From an uncultured bacterium (GTDB lineage Bacteria > Verrucomicrobiota > Kiritimatiellia > RFP12 > UBA1067): a stretch of DNA of 64,000 nt. The DNA lies in assembly GCA_902779075.1 (NCBI GenBank), contig CACZAK010000008.1, forward strand, positions 1 through 64,000. The letters are read 5' to 3'. The translations under genes and the position numbers were made by a program. The notes under the pieces were generated by a model that saw only the letters and a list, made by a program, of their open reading frames with translations, had not been told where the DNA came from and ran no database searches. Shown in pieces: positions 18,740 to 30,855 of this stretch. The stretch's first letter is position 1, and each line of letters opens with the position of its first letter.

Positions 18740-18784
18740 CCGACAAGGCACCTACCTCGTCGGCAGATGCGGTTTATGATACCA
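18740..18784 (-). promoter_or_regulatory. promoter and leader hairpin of the small membrane protein gene
   Basis: On the minus strand TGGTATCAT (18784-18776) is an extended -10 box. The transcript leader then contains a 9-bp stem, CCGACGAGG paired with CCTTGTCGG around a 6-nt loop (18763-18740), one pair being G-U. The Shine-Dalgarno follows about 10 nt later, so the stem could tune translation. Confidence 0.5.
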
Positions 18785-18839
18785 TATCGTGTTGCCCCAT
18801 GCAAGTGAATGAGAAGCGATGAGAAGTTCGCGATGCAAC

Positions 18840-19562
18840 TCACGCATTCAACACATGCGCCTCGCCGGCAAAGACTGGCGTGTCGCCTACGAGCAACGTG
18901 CCGTCGTTCTGGATGCCGCCACAGATGCCGGTGACGGGCGTGGCGTCGGATTCAGACTGGGCGACGCTGATCTGCTTGCCCTTGAGCGCGTCGCAAGGTG
19001 CGATGAGCGGATAGATGGATGCGAAACCATCCTGACGCCAGTTTTCATAAAATAGCGCTAGCGTCTTTAGGAACGCGCGCTGGACCATCTCGATGGGACG
19101 TTCCTTGTCGTCGATCTGCAGGAGGCTCGTGGCGCGCAAGGCGATTTCTGGCGCGAACACCTTCTGGTTCACGTTGATGCCAACGCCGGCGATCACGTTG
19201 TCGCCGTGACGCTCGCAGAGGATGCCGGCGAGCTTGCGGTTATAGATCAGGACGTCGTTCGGCCACTTGATCCATGTCTGCCGCATGAGGAGCAGACTCG
19301 TGGCCGTGGCAGCGGCAAGTCCCACCACCAAAGGAAGCGTTGCCACCTCAGGTGCGGCGATGCCGCTTACGTCTAGCACGACGGACATCATCAGGTTCTT
19401 GCCGGGCTGCGAGAACCATGTGTGGTCAAGGCGGCCGCGTCCTGCTGTCTGCTCGTCCGCCGTAAACACATCGCCGGGTTTGCCCGCGCGCGCGTCGAGA
19501 TTCGTAGACTCAGTCACGGCCTTGTGGTAGACCGTCCAGCCATCAAGCGCCGTTCCTTCCAT
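18840..19562 (-). CDS. birA: biotin-[acetyl-CoA-carboxylase] ligase
   Basis: The 240-residue enzyme activates biotin with ATP and attaches it to a lysine of biotin carboxyl carrier domains. Visible hallmarks are AGRGRLDHTWFSQPGKN (biotinyl-AMP loop), IKWPNDVL (biotin site) and GVGINVNQ. A short SH3-like C-terminal domain ends the protein. There is no N-terminal helix-turn-helix, so this is a group I ligase that should not act as the biotin operon repressor. It follows lpxA by 21 nt and is probably co-transcribed. Confidence 0.92.
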   Translation of the reverse strand: MEGTALDGWTVYHKAVTESTNLDARAGKPGDVFTADEQTAGRGRLDHTWFSQPGKNLMMSVVLDVSGIAAPEVATLPLVVGLAAATATSLLLMRQTWIKWPNDVLIYNRKLAGILCERHGDNVIAGVGINVNQKVFAPEIALRATSLLQIDDKERPIEMVQRAFLKTLALFYENWRQDGFASIYPLIAPCDALKGKQISVAQSESDATPVTGICGGIQNDGTLLVGDTPVFAGEAHVLNA

Positions 19563-19583
19563 GATCCAGTCTGCCTTTTGCCG

Positions 19584-20366
19584 TCAGCAGACGCCGCGCG
19601 TGGAATTGCGGTAGAAAGCGACAAGTTCCTTGATTTCGTCGAGCGGCTCTACGTCGTTCTCCACGCGCTCTAGCGCCTGAGATCGATTGAGGCCGCTGTG
19701 GTAGATGAAACGAAACGCCTCCTTCAGGGCCTGAATCACTTCCTTCTTGAAACCGCGACGGGTGAGTCCCACCACATTCGGTCCGATTACGCGCATTGCG
19801 CCGTCCGTCATGTCGCTCAGCATGTACGGCGGCACATCCTGGCGGATCTTCGACATGCCGCCGATCATTGCATGCTTGCCGATGGTGCAGAACTGGTGCG
19901 CCGCCGCGCAACCGCCCACGATCGCCCAGTCCTGGATGTGTACGTCGCCCGCGAGCTGTACGGAGTTGGAGCAGATCACGTGGTTGCCGAGGATTACGCC
20001 GTGTGCCGCGTGGCAGTACGCCATGAAGAGACAGTCGTCACCGATAATGGTCTTCTCGCCGTCCTTCGTACCGAGGTGCACGGTGGCGAATTCGCGGATC
20101 ACGGTACGGTTGCCGATCTCTACGTAGCTCACCGATCCCTCCACGTACTTGAGATCCTGTGTCTTCATGCCGATGCAAGCGTATGGGAATATCTGGCAGT
20201 CATCGCCGATCGTCGTGTGCCCGTGAAGTATAGCGCCCTGCTGCACCACCGTACGCGCGCCGATCTTCACGTCCGGCCCCACGCTCGCGTAGGGTCCGAT
20301 CTCAACGTCTTCGCCCAGCTGGGCGTTTTTGTCCACAAGTGCCGTGGGATGAATCTGTATCGCCAT
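19584..20366 (-). CDS. lpxA: acyl-ACP--UDP-N-acetylglucosamine O-acyltransferase
   Basis: The 260-residue protein is a left-handed beta-helix of hexapeptide repeats (IHPTALV, VEIGPYASVG, HTTIGDDC) with the catalytic region MAYCHAAHGVILGN. The general base corresponds to H122 (E. coli His125). The helical C-terminus (GLTRRGFKKEVIQALKEAFR) is typical. It catalyses the first step of lipid A synthesis, so the cell has an LPS-type outer membrane. GGAAAGGAAG lies 5 nt upstream of the ATG. Confidence 0.94.
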   Translation of the reverse strand: MAIQIHPTALVDKNAQLGEDVEIGPYASVGPDVKIGARTVVQQGAILHGHTTIGDDCQIFPYACIGMKTQDLKYVEGSVSYVEIGNRTVIREFATVHLGTKDGEKTIIGDDCLFMAYCHAAHGVILGNHVICSNSVQLAGDVHIQDWAIVGGCAAAHQFCTIGKHAMIGGMSKIRQDVPPYMLSDMTDGAMRVIGPNVVGLTRRGFKKEVIQALKEAFRFIYHSGLNRSQALERVENDVEPLDEIKELVAFYRNSTRGVC

Positions 20367-20394
20367 TCTAGCTTCCTTTCCTGGTCACGGGAAA

Positions 20395-20422
20395 AGTATA
20401 TCAAAAATCAATCCGTCGGGAA
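20395..20422 (-). promoter_or_regulatory. probable lpxA promoter
   Basis: Minus strand TTCCCG (20422-20417), 16-nt spacer, TATACT (20400-20395), 29 nt upstream of the lpxA start codon. The match is moderate. Confidence 0.45.
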
Positions 20423-20494
20423 TGCCCTTTTGGAAAAACTTGGGTTATAAAAAATCCTCCTCGCGGCGCGCTCGGTGATCGCGCCCTACCGGAT

Positions 20495-20538
20495 GAAGCG
20501 GCGAGAGCGCCGCGAAGGGTCGCGACAAACGCGACCCT
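20495..20538. repeat. two adjacent palindromic elements downstream of the YdjY-like gene
   Basis: GCGGCG-AGAG-CGCCGC (within 20495-20513) is followed by AGGGTCGCG-ACAAA-CGCGACCCT (20516-20538), a perfect 9-bp stem. The first matches the GAAGCGGCR element of purL; the second matches the GGYCGCG hairpin found in uvrA, the TMTC-like gene and next to ackA. They sit 5 nt beyond the stop of the minus-strand gene at 20543 and could work as a terminator stem. Confidence 0.75.
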
Positions 20539-20542
20539 CACG

Positions 20543-21793
20543 TTATTCGCCGAAGACGTAGAATGTGGTGATGCGGGAGCCGACGGCTGGAATGATGGGC
20601 GTGAGGGTGGAGACGGGCGTTGCCTTGGGCGCGAAAATAAAGAGCACGTTGATCTTCGACCCCTTCTCGCCTGTCTGCGCGATCAGCTTGGGCAGCTCCG
20701 ACCACTCCGCGAACGGCGTTTCGTTGGGCTTGAGGACAGGATCCAACCCTTCGCCAGACCAATCTTCCTCGATAAACACGAACTTCTTCTTACCATCCGC
20801 CGTCACATGAACCTCAAACGGCTGGAAGATGCGCCCCGGTCTCTCGCGCCACGCGGGATCAGGCAAAAACGCACGGAAGAAGAACCGCCCCGACGCGGCA
20901 CCGCCGACCTTGAGTCCTTTTCCGTCGAGCAACGACAGAGCCTGCGCGATGGACGCAGCTTCGTCCACCGTCGTCCCCTCGCCGCAGGACGGTATCACGA
21001 AGAGGTCGCGTCCCGCCGACTCCGCACGCAATGCGGCTAGGTTGTCCTTCATGTTGGAAACGGTGAAAACCATGTCGCGGCGCAACACCGTGGTGCGTCC
21101 GTCCCAGCGCAGCGTCAACTCAAAGAGGTCGCCGGCCGCACAACCGATCTTCGCGCGGAAACGCCCGTACACGCTTGACTGCTCGAACTGTCCGTTGAGC
21201 AGAAAAAGAGATGGCGAATGACTGTAGAGCGCAAACACGGCGCAGGGGATGTTAGTGGCGGCCACGACCGCCCCCGATGCATCGCGCGTCCCGCCCGTGT
21301 AAAGGAACGGCGCGTGCAGGATCGCGCCCTCCTCCTTCGCAGCGGTGTCGTTCAGGAGGTCTGCGAAGGCCAGGTTCTGCCCGTTGGTGGAAACCGACTT
21401 GGCGGTGAGCGTGATTTTCTCGCCGCACGGCCACAGACGCGCACCCGCGATGTCCGGCGGCACGCCGCGCGGTACGCCCACGCGCTCAATCGCTTCGGCA
21501 ATCGCCACCGGCGACGGTACTGTTACGAAAAGCGATTCGTACGCACGGTCGGAGAGCGGACCGATGGCAAAGAACTCGGCAGGATCGGCTTTGTCCAGCC
21601 CCGTCGCCTCCACGAGGAAACGCACGGAATGCGCCGACGTATCCATGGCTACGCCGTCCGGCGCGTTGTTCGACGCCTTCCACGCGGCAATCGCCTCGGT
21701 GTGTACGCTCTTCCACTCCATCGGCGAGCGCGCCGGCTCCGCGCCGAAAACAGTTGTGCAAGCCAGGGCGAACCATGCCAAAGTTCGCTTCAT
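20543..21793 (-). CDS. secreted protein with YdjY-like domain
   Basis: The 416-residue protein has a signal peptide (MKRTLAWFALACTTVFGAEP). The following region, AHSVRFLVEATGLDKADPAEFF then YESLFVTVPSPVAIAEAIERV, resembles the YdjY domain (a domain of unknown function in PVC and other bacteria). A second, similar half may follow from about residue 200. The start overlaps the stop of the upstream aminotransferase by 4 bp (ATGA), so the two are translationally coupled. No catalytic residues are evident; the YdjY assignment is from memory of the pattern. Confidence 0.7.
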   Translation of the reverse strand: MKRTLAWFALACTTVFGAEPARSPMEWKSVHTEAIAAWKASNNAPDGVAMDTSAHSVRFLVEATGLDKADPAEFFAIGPLSDRAYESLFVTVPSPVAIAEAIERVGVPRGVPPDIAGARLWPCGEKITLTAKSVSTNGQNLAFADLLNDTAAKEEGAILHAPFLYTGGTRDASGAVVAATNIPCAVFALYSHSPSLFLLNGQFEQSSVYGRFRAKIGCAAGDLFELTLRWDGRTTVLRRDMVFTVSNMKDNLAALRAESAGRDLFVIPSCGEGTTVDEAASIAQALSLLDGKGLKVGGAASGRFFFRAFLPDPAWRERPGRIFQPFEVHVTADGKKKFVFIEEDWSGEGLDPVLKPNETPFAEWSELPKLIAQTGEKGSKINVLFIFAPKATPVSTLTPIIPAVGSRITTFYVFGE

Positions 21794-22995
21794 TGGAACC
21801 TCGCGACTGCGCGTTTGAATCCTTCCGCGCTGCGCGCGATGATCGCCTCATCCACGCTGCACGAGAGACGGATGTATCCGGCCATGCCGAAACCGCGTCC
21901 CGGCACGGCGAGAACCTTCTCTTCCTGAAGCGCATCGACGAACGCGATGTCGTCGCCGCCCGGCGCTTTCGGGAAGAAGTAGAACGCGCCCTTCGGCATC
22001 GTGAATTCCACGCCCGCCTCGGACAGCACCTTCGCCATCAGCTTGCGGCGGCGGTCGTAGATCTCGAGGTCAACCGTCTGGTCGAGAAGCGCGGCCGCGA
22101 GACGCTGTCCGAGCACCGGCGCGTTGACGTAGCCGAGCGTGCGGTTCGTGAGCGTGACGGCGTTGACGAGCGTATCGCCGTCCGGCATCGCCGGACTCGC
22201 CACCACGTAGCCGATGCGCTCGCCCGCGAGCGAGAGCGTCTTCGAGAACGAGCCGAGCACCACGGCGTAGGGCGTGAGCGGCAGAACGGCCGGCACGGTC
22301 GCGCCGTCGTAGGCGAACGCGCGGTAGGGCTCGTCGCTGAGAAGGAAGAGCGGACGCCCACCTTCCGCTTCGCGCGTCGCGTTCACGCGATCTACGATGG
22401 ACGCAAGACGCGCCATGTCCTCCGCCGCGTAGATGCAACCCGTCGGGTTGTTCGGCGAGTTCACGAGGATCGCGCGCGTCTTCGGTCCGATGGCCTTCTC
22501 CATCGCGTCGAAATCGGGACGGAATCCCTCCTCCGGCTTGGAATCGACGGCCTTCAACACGCCGCCGAAGTGTCCGCAGTAGCTGCCGTACTCCACGAAG
22601 TACGGCGCGGGACACAGCACCTCGTCGCCCGGCTCGATCACGGCGCGGAAGAACGCCACGAGCGCGCCGGCCGCGCCGACGGTCATCACCACGTTCGCGG
22701 CCTTGACGTCGGTCTGCTGTTGCTTGGAGAGGTAGGCGGCAATCGCCTCGCGCACGGCGGGGATGCCGGCGTTCGGACAGTAGCCGAGCCCAAGTGGCTC
22801 AATCGCCTTCGCAGCGAGGCCTTCCAGGATTTCCTTCGTCTTCGCGGGCGGCGGCACATCAGGGTTGCCGAGCGAGAAGTCGCACACCGCGTCCGCGCCG
22901 TAGCGCTTCTTCAGCTCAATGCCCTTCTCGAACATCTTGCGGATCCAGCTGGATCCCGCCATCGACTGCTTGATCTGGTTCGTGACGGTCTGCAT
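21790..22995 (-). CDS. PLP-dependent aminotransferase, class I (aspartate aminotransferase-like)
   Basis: The 401-residue fold-type I enzyme shows CDFSLGNPDVPPP, the cofactor-binding VGAAGALVAFFR, NSPNNPTG, LSDEPYRAF and SFSKTLSLAGERIGY with the Schiff-base lysine in SFSKT. RLSCSVDEAI carries the substrate-carboxylate arginine near the C-terminus. The amino donor specificity (Asp, Ala or aromatic) cannot be set by eye. ATG 22995 is preferred over 23013 because AAGGAGAACGCC precedes it. It follows valS with a 10-nt gap and overlaps the YdjY-like gene by 4 bp. Confidence 0.9.
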   Translation of the reverse strand: MQTVTNQIKQSMAGSSWIRKMFEKGIELKKRYGADAVCDFSLGNPDVPPPAKTKEILEGLAAKAIEPLGLGYCPNAGIPAVREAIAAYLSKQQQTDVKAANVVMTVGAAGALVAFFRAVIEPGDEVLCPAPYFVEYGSYCGHFGGVLKAVDSKPEEGFRPDFDAMEKAIGPKTRAILVNSPNNPTGCIYAAEDMARLASIVDRVNATREAEGGRPLFLLSDEPYRAFAYDGATVPAVLPLTPYAVVLGSFSKTLSLAGERIGYVVASPAMPDGDTLVNAVTLTNRTLGYVNAPVLGQRLAAALLDQTVDLEIYDRRRKLMAKVLSEAGVEFTMPKGAFYFFPKAPGGDDIAFVDALQEEKVLAVPGRGFGMAGYIRLSCSVDEAIIARSAEGFKRAVARFQ

Positions 22996-23005
22996 GGCGT
23001 TCTCC

Positions 23006-25729
<2,724 letters not shown>

Positions 25730-25757
25730 TTTCTTCTTTGCTTTTACTTACGGGAAA

Positions 25758-27401
25758 TCACTTGCCTCTGCGCCCTTCCGACGACAGACGCATCGCGGAG
25801 AAGACATTGTACATCGCTCCGTAGTTCTTCAGTTCCTCCGCCGTAACGCGCAGGAGGAAACGGTGCGCGCCGTCGGGGCGCGCCCAATAAGCACATGCGA
25901 GGGCACTGTCCACCCCGGCGTGAGGCATGGACTGCACCACGGTTCTGAACAGGTCCTGGTTCTTTTTCGCCACGAAACCGACCGCCGCCGGCAACACGAA
26001 TTCGCGCATGACCGCATAACATGAAATCATTCCAAAGCAGGATGGCCTGTCTGCAACCGCCTCCGGCAACGCGGCCGCAAGACGCGCCTCGCCTTGGGGC
26101 TTCTGCGACACGGGACGCCGGAATCCGACCGGACCGATGTATGCGGAATGCGCCTTGCCCGCTTGCGGCAACACCGCGATTTCGCCCTTTGTCGCACCGA
26201 GAATCGCGCCCAGCCGCTTCTTTGCCTGCGCCAGCTCGCGCTCCGCGCCCTTCACCTTCGCCTCGGCGGCCGCCACGTCCAGCACGGCCGCGTAGTCAAC
26301 GATCATCCGGCCGTTGGACGCGCGCACGAGTCCGCGTCCCGGCCATTGCTTTTCGACGGCGGCGGCAACTGCATCGAGAAGCCGGGCGTCAACGGCGTCG
26401 CCCCGACGCGCAGAGGACGACACGCCGTCCAGCACGACATACGGCTCGCGCCGTGGTCCCAGTGCAAGCGCGCTCACGGACCAATCTGCGGGATCGGGGA
26501 AGGACGATTCCCGCAGACACGCCGCAATGGCGAATGACATGTCCTTCAGAAAAGGAGCGTACTTCTGTCCGTCTGGTTTCTTCACCAAGTGTTTGACAAG
26601 TCCATCCCAGAAACACACCGAACTTTCAAGCGACGCCTTCCACGTCTTTTCATCGCCGCACATCCCCCACAGCATGTCGTTGAAGGCCAGTACGCACAAC
26701 GCGTTGTCGGGAACGCCGTCCAGCGCGCCCGCAGGCAGACGGAATCCGGCGGCTGGGAAAAGTTTCGCGCCCGGCCCAGGTTCCAGGGCGAAGTCGAACG
26801 AAAGCCCGTTCCCGTCGAGGTCGAACGCGAACCGCGCCCGCGAATATGCGCGCAGGTCGATTTCACCGGAAGGATCGTTGCTCTCATCGAGAAGACGGCA
26901 GACAAGGTCGAAGCCAGAAATCTCGTCGCCCATCGCCTTCCGCGCGCGCTTCTCCTCTGCGGCCGCCTGGGAGAGAAAGTCTTCCAGCGCTTGAAGGCCC
27001 GTGGCGGTAATTTCGGCGCGCACGAGCTGGCGCGCGCCTTTCGGAGGATCGGCGTAGGCGACCTCCGTCTTCATGAGGTCTTCCGCCGCATACTCTACGG
27101 TGCTCGTCACGGCGATCTGCCACGCGGGCTGGTACACGTAGGTCCGCACCGTAATCGCAGAGTCCGGACGGAAGCTCCCCATTTCCTCTTGAAGAGCCGA
27201 CTGGATGGCCGGAACAAGCGCCATCGGCACGATGGGGTTGTTCACCAGCGTGCCGAGCGTCTGCAATCTCTGGCGTATCTCCGCAAACGGAGCCACCTCG
27301 ACCGATGCCGCCAGCACAGGCTTGGAATGCGTCTCCTCGACGATTCCAGCCTGCGCGGCCGCGAGCGCCAGCCCGGCGCACATCCATGTCAGCCGTTTCA
27401 T
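25758..27401 (-). CDS. secreted protein of unknown function, paralogue of its upstream neighbour
   Basis: The 547-residue protein has a signal peptide (MKRLTWMCAGLALAAAQAG). It is homologous along its length to the next gene upstream: shared patterns include NNPIVPM near residue 55, a PAAGFRLPAGALD segment, WPGRG/WPGV, and QGEARLAAALPEA near the C-terminus. Both end in RVTAEELKNYGA / RITKDEIRNFGA. I do not recognise the family. The protein is rich in Ala and has scattered cysteines. The 9-nt gap between the two implies co-expression. Confidence 0.8.
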   Translation of the reverse strand: MKRLTWMCAGLALAAAQAGIVEETHSKPVLAASVEVAPFAEIRQRLQTLGTLVNNPIVPMALVPAIQSALQEEMGSFRPDSAITVRTYVYQPAWQIAVTSTVEYAAEDLMKTEVAYADPPKGARQLVRAEITATGLQALEDFLSQAAAEEKRARKAMGDEISGFDLVCRLLDESNDPSGEIDLRAYSRARFAFDLDGNGLSFDFALEPGPGAKLFPAAGFRLPAGALDGVPDNALCVLAFNDMLWGMCGDEKTWKASLESSVCFWDGLVKHLVKKPDGQKYAPFLKDMSFAIAACLRESSFPDPADWSVSALALGPRREPYVVLDGVSSSARRGDAVDARLLDAVAAAVEKQWPGRGLVRASNGRMIVDYAAVLDVAAAEAKVKGAERELAQAKKRLGAILGATKGEIAVLPQAGKAHSAYIGPVGFRRPVSQKPQGEARLAAALPEAVADRPSCFGMISCYAVMREFVLPAAVGFVAKKNQDLFRTVVQSMPHAGVDSALACAYWARPDGAHRFLLRVTAEELKNYGAMYNVFSAMRLSSEGRRGK

Positions 27402-27410
27402 CCGTTCAAC

Positions 27411-29216
27411 TCACTTCTCGGACGACTTCGACTGAGCCTGCGCCTGCGCAGCCATGATCGCGTTGGCCGCCGCGCCGAAGTTCCGGATTTCGTCCTTCGT
27501 GATGCGCATAAGGAAGCTGCACGAGCCGCTCTTCTCGCACCAAACCGCAGCGGCAAGTGCGCCGTTCGCGCCGGAGGGCGGAAGCACGGACACAATTTGC
27601 TGGATCTCAGCAGTATCCTTCTTCGGCATGGCCTTCAGGACGATGGGCAGAACGTTGTCGCGCATCAGCGAATACAGCGACAGGTAGAACACGTTGGCCG
27701 GACGCTTCGCTGCGGCTTCCGGCAGCACGGCCGCGAGGCGCGCCTCGCCCGACGGCGCAGCGGCAGGCGGCGTGAAGCCCTTCGTGCCGAGGAACGTGCG
27801 GTAGGTCGTCGGCGACAGCAACCTGGTGGAGCACTCGCTCGCCGTACCGCCCAGGATCAAGGCGAGCGTCTTCTTCGCCTGATCCACTTCCTTCTGCTCT
27901 TCCTTCGTCGCGCCGGAAACTGCGGCGACAACGTCGATCAGCTTTGCCCAGTCAAGGGTCAGCGTGGCACCGTTGGCGCTCACGACACCCGGCCACTTCT
28001 TGCCCAGGATCTTGTCCAGCGCGGCGTAGAAACGGATAACCGCGTCATTGGCCTGAGCGGCCTTCGGGCTTTCGCCGGCGACGACCATGTACGGTTCCTG
28101 CTGCGGGCCAAAGGCGATGGCGCCCACGTCCCATTCGGCCGGACCGGGATACGGCACAGCCGCCAGCAGGTCGGCCGTAGCCGTGCGAAGGCCGTCTGCT
28201 ATTTCCGCGTATTCGGGCGCCTCCTGCCGCAGGCAGGCGAAGAGGCTGTCGGTAATCGGACGCACTCCGCCGATCATGGTGCGGAATTCCTGCTCGTCCT
28301 GGATGCCCGACTGGAGGAGCGAGTTCATGGCGAAGAACACCGGAGCGCCCGCCGGTACGGCGTCCAGCGCACCCGCAGGCAGCTGGAATCCGGCAGCCGG
28401 CGAATAGGACACCCCAGGCTTGAGCGTGCCGGAACCCTTGACGACAAACCCGGTCGCGTCGAGATCAATGGTCATTTCAGCCCGCGCGAACTTGCGGAGA
28501 TGCGCGTTCTGGCGCTGCATCTGCGACTGCTGGAGCTTCATGAAAGCGGCAACGAGCTGCTCGGTTGCGTTAGTGCTGGACTCCTTCACAAGGGCAGCCT
28601 GGTCGGTAGCCATTTTCTTGTGCAAATCGGCAAGAAGGCTAAGGCCAAGCTCCGTGATGTCCATGCGAACGAGCGGACGATTCGCGGCAGCAGGGATTGA
28701 CGGGGCAGCAAGCGCCCGCTTTGCCGACGCCGCATTCATCGCAAAGGCACAAGTGCGGCCATCCGCCGCAAACAGCGCAACGCCACCATCCTCCAACTCG
28801 ATGGAGCCATCCGCCTTCTTCTGCGCCCCTTGATGGCTTGCGAGAAACGCCGTCGCGTCCTCTGCGCTAGGATAGAGCAACACGGGCTCAAATGCGTTGT
28901 CGGGCATTTCGTCCACGTCGCCCGACAGCACCTTGCGGACGGAGTTTGCATTGGCGTAGCACAGCACCTTCATCGGTGCGTCCTGGCGGAACTTGCCGAA
29001 CTGCTCCGTCAATGCGTTCTGCAACGCAGGACAGACCAGCATCGGCACTGCGGGATTGTTGATCGTCGTGCCTACGTCGACGACCTTCTGCTGGAATTCC
29101 GAAAATGCGGCAATCTCGACAGAACCTACCAGTCCTGCCTGCGTTCCCGCAGCATCGGCTGCACAAGCCGCAAATACGGCTATGCCCACACTTGCACTCA
29201 CGATTTGCTTGATCAT
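27411..29216 (-). CDS. secreted protein of unknown function, paralogue of its downstream neighbour
   Basis: The 601-residue protein starts MIKQIVSASVGIAVFAACAADA, a signal peptide. ATG 29216 is preceded by AAAGGT; the 13 codons further upstream read through that site and are not needed. It contains NNPAVPM, FQLPAGALDAVP, a Gln-rich helical stretch (LQQSQMQRQNAHL), PSGEARLAAVLPEA and a final Ala/Gln/Ser-rich tail. The overall layout matches the 547-residue neighbour, so a tandem duplication is inferred. Function unknown; a periplasmic or outer-surface location is likely. Confidence 0.8.
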   Translation of the reverse strand: MIKQIVSASVGIAVFAACAADAAGTQAGLVGSVEIAAFSEFQQKVVDVGTTINNPAVPMLVCPALQNALTEQFGKFRQDAPMKVLCYANANSVRKVLSGDVDEMPDNAFEPVLLYPSAEDATAFLASHQGAQKKADGSIELEDGGVALFAADGRTCAFAMNAASAKRALAAPSIPAAANRPLVRMDITELGLSLLADLHKKMATDQAALVKESSTNATEQLVAAFMKLQQSQMQRQNAHLRKFARAEMTIDLDATGFVVKGSGTLKPGVSYSPAAGFQLPAGALDAVPAGAPVFFAMNSLLQSGIQDEQEFRTMIGGVRPITDSLFACLRQEAPEYAEIADGLRTATADLLAAVPYPGPAEWDVGAIAFGPQQEPYMVVAGESPKAAQANDAVIRFYAALDKILGKKWPGVVSANGATLTLDWAKLIDVVAAVSGATKEEQKEVDQAKKTLALILGGTASECSTRLLSPTTYRTFLGTKGFTPPAAAPSGEARLAAVLPEAAAKRPANVFYLSLYSLMRDNVLPIVLKAMPKKDTAEIQQIVSVLPPSGANGALAAAVWCEKSGSCSFLMRITKDEIRNFGAAANAIMAAQAQAQSKSSEK

Positions 29217-29258
29217 TTTTTTTACCTTTCTGGTTTTGCTTTGTTCTTGAAACAAATT

Positions 29259-30851
29259 TCATTTGGCGTACTCCACGCACCGAAGCTCCCGGATGACCGT
29301 CACGCGAATGAGTCCGGGGAACTTCACCTGAGAAGATATGTCACGGCATATCTCCCCGGCGAGAATCGGCACGTCCGTATCCGGGATGGCGTCTGGATCC
29401 ACCAGCACGCGCAGGTCGCGCCCCGCCTGCACGGCATAGACGTTCATGACTCCCTTGCGCGCGCGCGCCAACTTCTCTATCGTCTCGAGTCGCTGCACGT
29501 AGTCGCCGAGGCTCTCCTGACGCGCGCCGGGCCGGGCGGACGAAATCGCGTCCGCCGCCGAGCAGAGTACTCCGTACACTCCTCCGTCAGTGCCTGGATC
29601 GGCGTGATGGGCAGCAACAGCCGCGCACACCGCCTCGACCTCGCCGTGGTTTTTCAGGAACTCCGCGCCCAGTGCGGCATGAGCGCCCTTTTTCTCGGCT
29701 GTGATCGCCTTGCCGATGTCATGGAGGAAACCAACGCGACGGGCGCGCGCTGCGTCAAGGCCCATCTCCGCCGCCATGGTGCCCATGAGGAGCGCCACCT
29801 CCACGGAATGCCGCAGGACGTTCTGCGTGAAGGACGTGCGGAATGAAAGCGCGCCCATGAGCTGCAGTATGTCTGCCGGAAGTCCAGGCACGCCCGCCTC
29901 GGCGGCGGCGGCCGTCCCGGCCTCCTCGTTCGCGGTTGCCACCTGCGCGCGCGAATCGGCAACCGCACTCTCGATCGATGCTGGATGTATGCGGCCGTCG
30001 GCAATAAGCGCCGTCAGCGCGCGGCGGGCGATCTCGCGGCGCATCGGATCGAACGCAGAAAGCACTACGGTGTCCGGCGCGTCATCCAGCAACAGCGTCA
30101 CGCCCGTTGCGGCTTCGAACGCGCGCACGTTGCGTCCGTCGCGTCCTACGATACGGCCCTTCATCTCCTGGTTCGGCAGCGGCACCGTAGTCGTCGCAAG
30201 CTCGCTAAGGTGCGTCACGGCGCACCGCTGGATTGCATCCGCCACGAGGCGGCGGGCGACGGTATCGCCCTGTTCGCGCGCGGCTTCCTGTATGCGGCGC
30301 GAGAGAATCGCCGCGTCGGCACGGAGTTCCGCGTTCGCATGCGTGAGGATTTCGCGACGCGCCTCCTCGTGCGTCATCTTCGCGAGGTCGCGCAGACGCT
30401 TGTCGGCGGCGGCGAGATCGGACGCGGCCTTCTTCTCGGCGGCGGAAACGGCGGACTGCTTCGCCTCCACTGCGGCGAACTTTGCGTCCAGCTGGTCCGC
30501 GCGCCTGTCGAGGGCGTTCTCGCGTTGCGCGAGACGGTCCTCTATCGCCTGAAGTTCGGCGCGGCGCTTCTTAGCAGACGCCTCGAACTCCTCCTTAGCC
30601 TTCACGACTGCGGCGCGAGCCGCGATGTCCGCCTCCTTCAGCTTCGCCTTGATCTCGCTTTCGCTCTCCTCCTCGCGAAGGCGCATCTGCTTCTCAATGG
30701 TCTCCGCGCGCCAGCGCCCGACGAGCCCGCGCAGCGCGTAGCCGAGCAGGACACCGAGCAGCAGCAGCACCGCGATGATGATGATCGCGACGCCGTCCGA
30801 AAGGAGACTCCACGTGCTGCTCCAGGAATCGCTGGCGAGGGCTGCAAACAT
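29259..30851 (-). CDS. rny: ribonuclease Y
   Basis: The 530-residue endoribonuclease starts with a membrane anchor (about residues 20-42, VAIIIIAVLLLLGVLLGYAL). A long Ala/Glu/Lys/Arg coiled coil follows to about 185. A KH domain holds MKGRIVGRDGRNVRAFE. The HD domain has RHSVEVALLMG, FLHDIGKA with the metal-binding His-Asp, and AAHHADP. RNase Y starts decay of many mRNAs at the membrane. It lies 4 nt downstream of the GHKL ATPase gene. Confidence 0.94.
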   Translation of the reverse strand: MFAALASDSWSSTWSLLSDGVAIIIIAVLLLLGVLLGYALRGLVGRWRAETIEKQMRLREEESESEIKAKLKEADIAARAAVVKAKEEFEASAKKRRAELQAIEDRLAQRENALDRRADQLDAKFAAVEAKQSAVSAAEKKAASDLAAADKRLRDLAKMTHEEARREILTHANAELRADAAILSRRIQEAAREQGDTVARRLVADAIQRCAVTHLSELATTTVPLPNQEMKGRIVGRDGRNVRAFEAATGVTLLLDDAPDTVVLSAFDPMRREIARRALTALIADGRIHPASIESAVADSRAQVATANEEAGTAAAAEAGVPGLPADILQLMGALSFRTSFTQNVLRHSVEVALLMGTMAAEMGLDAARARRVGFLHDIGKAITAEKKGAHAALGAEFLKNHGEVEAVCAAVAAHHADPGTDGGVYGVLCSAADAISSARPGARQESLGDYVQRLETIEKLARARKGVMNVYAVQAGRDLRVLVDPDAIPDTDVPILAGEICRDISSQVKFPGLIRVTVIRELRCVEYAK

Positions 30852-30855
30852 GGCG

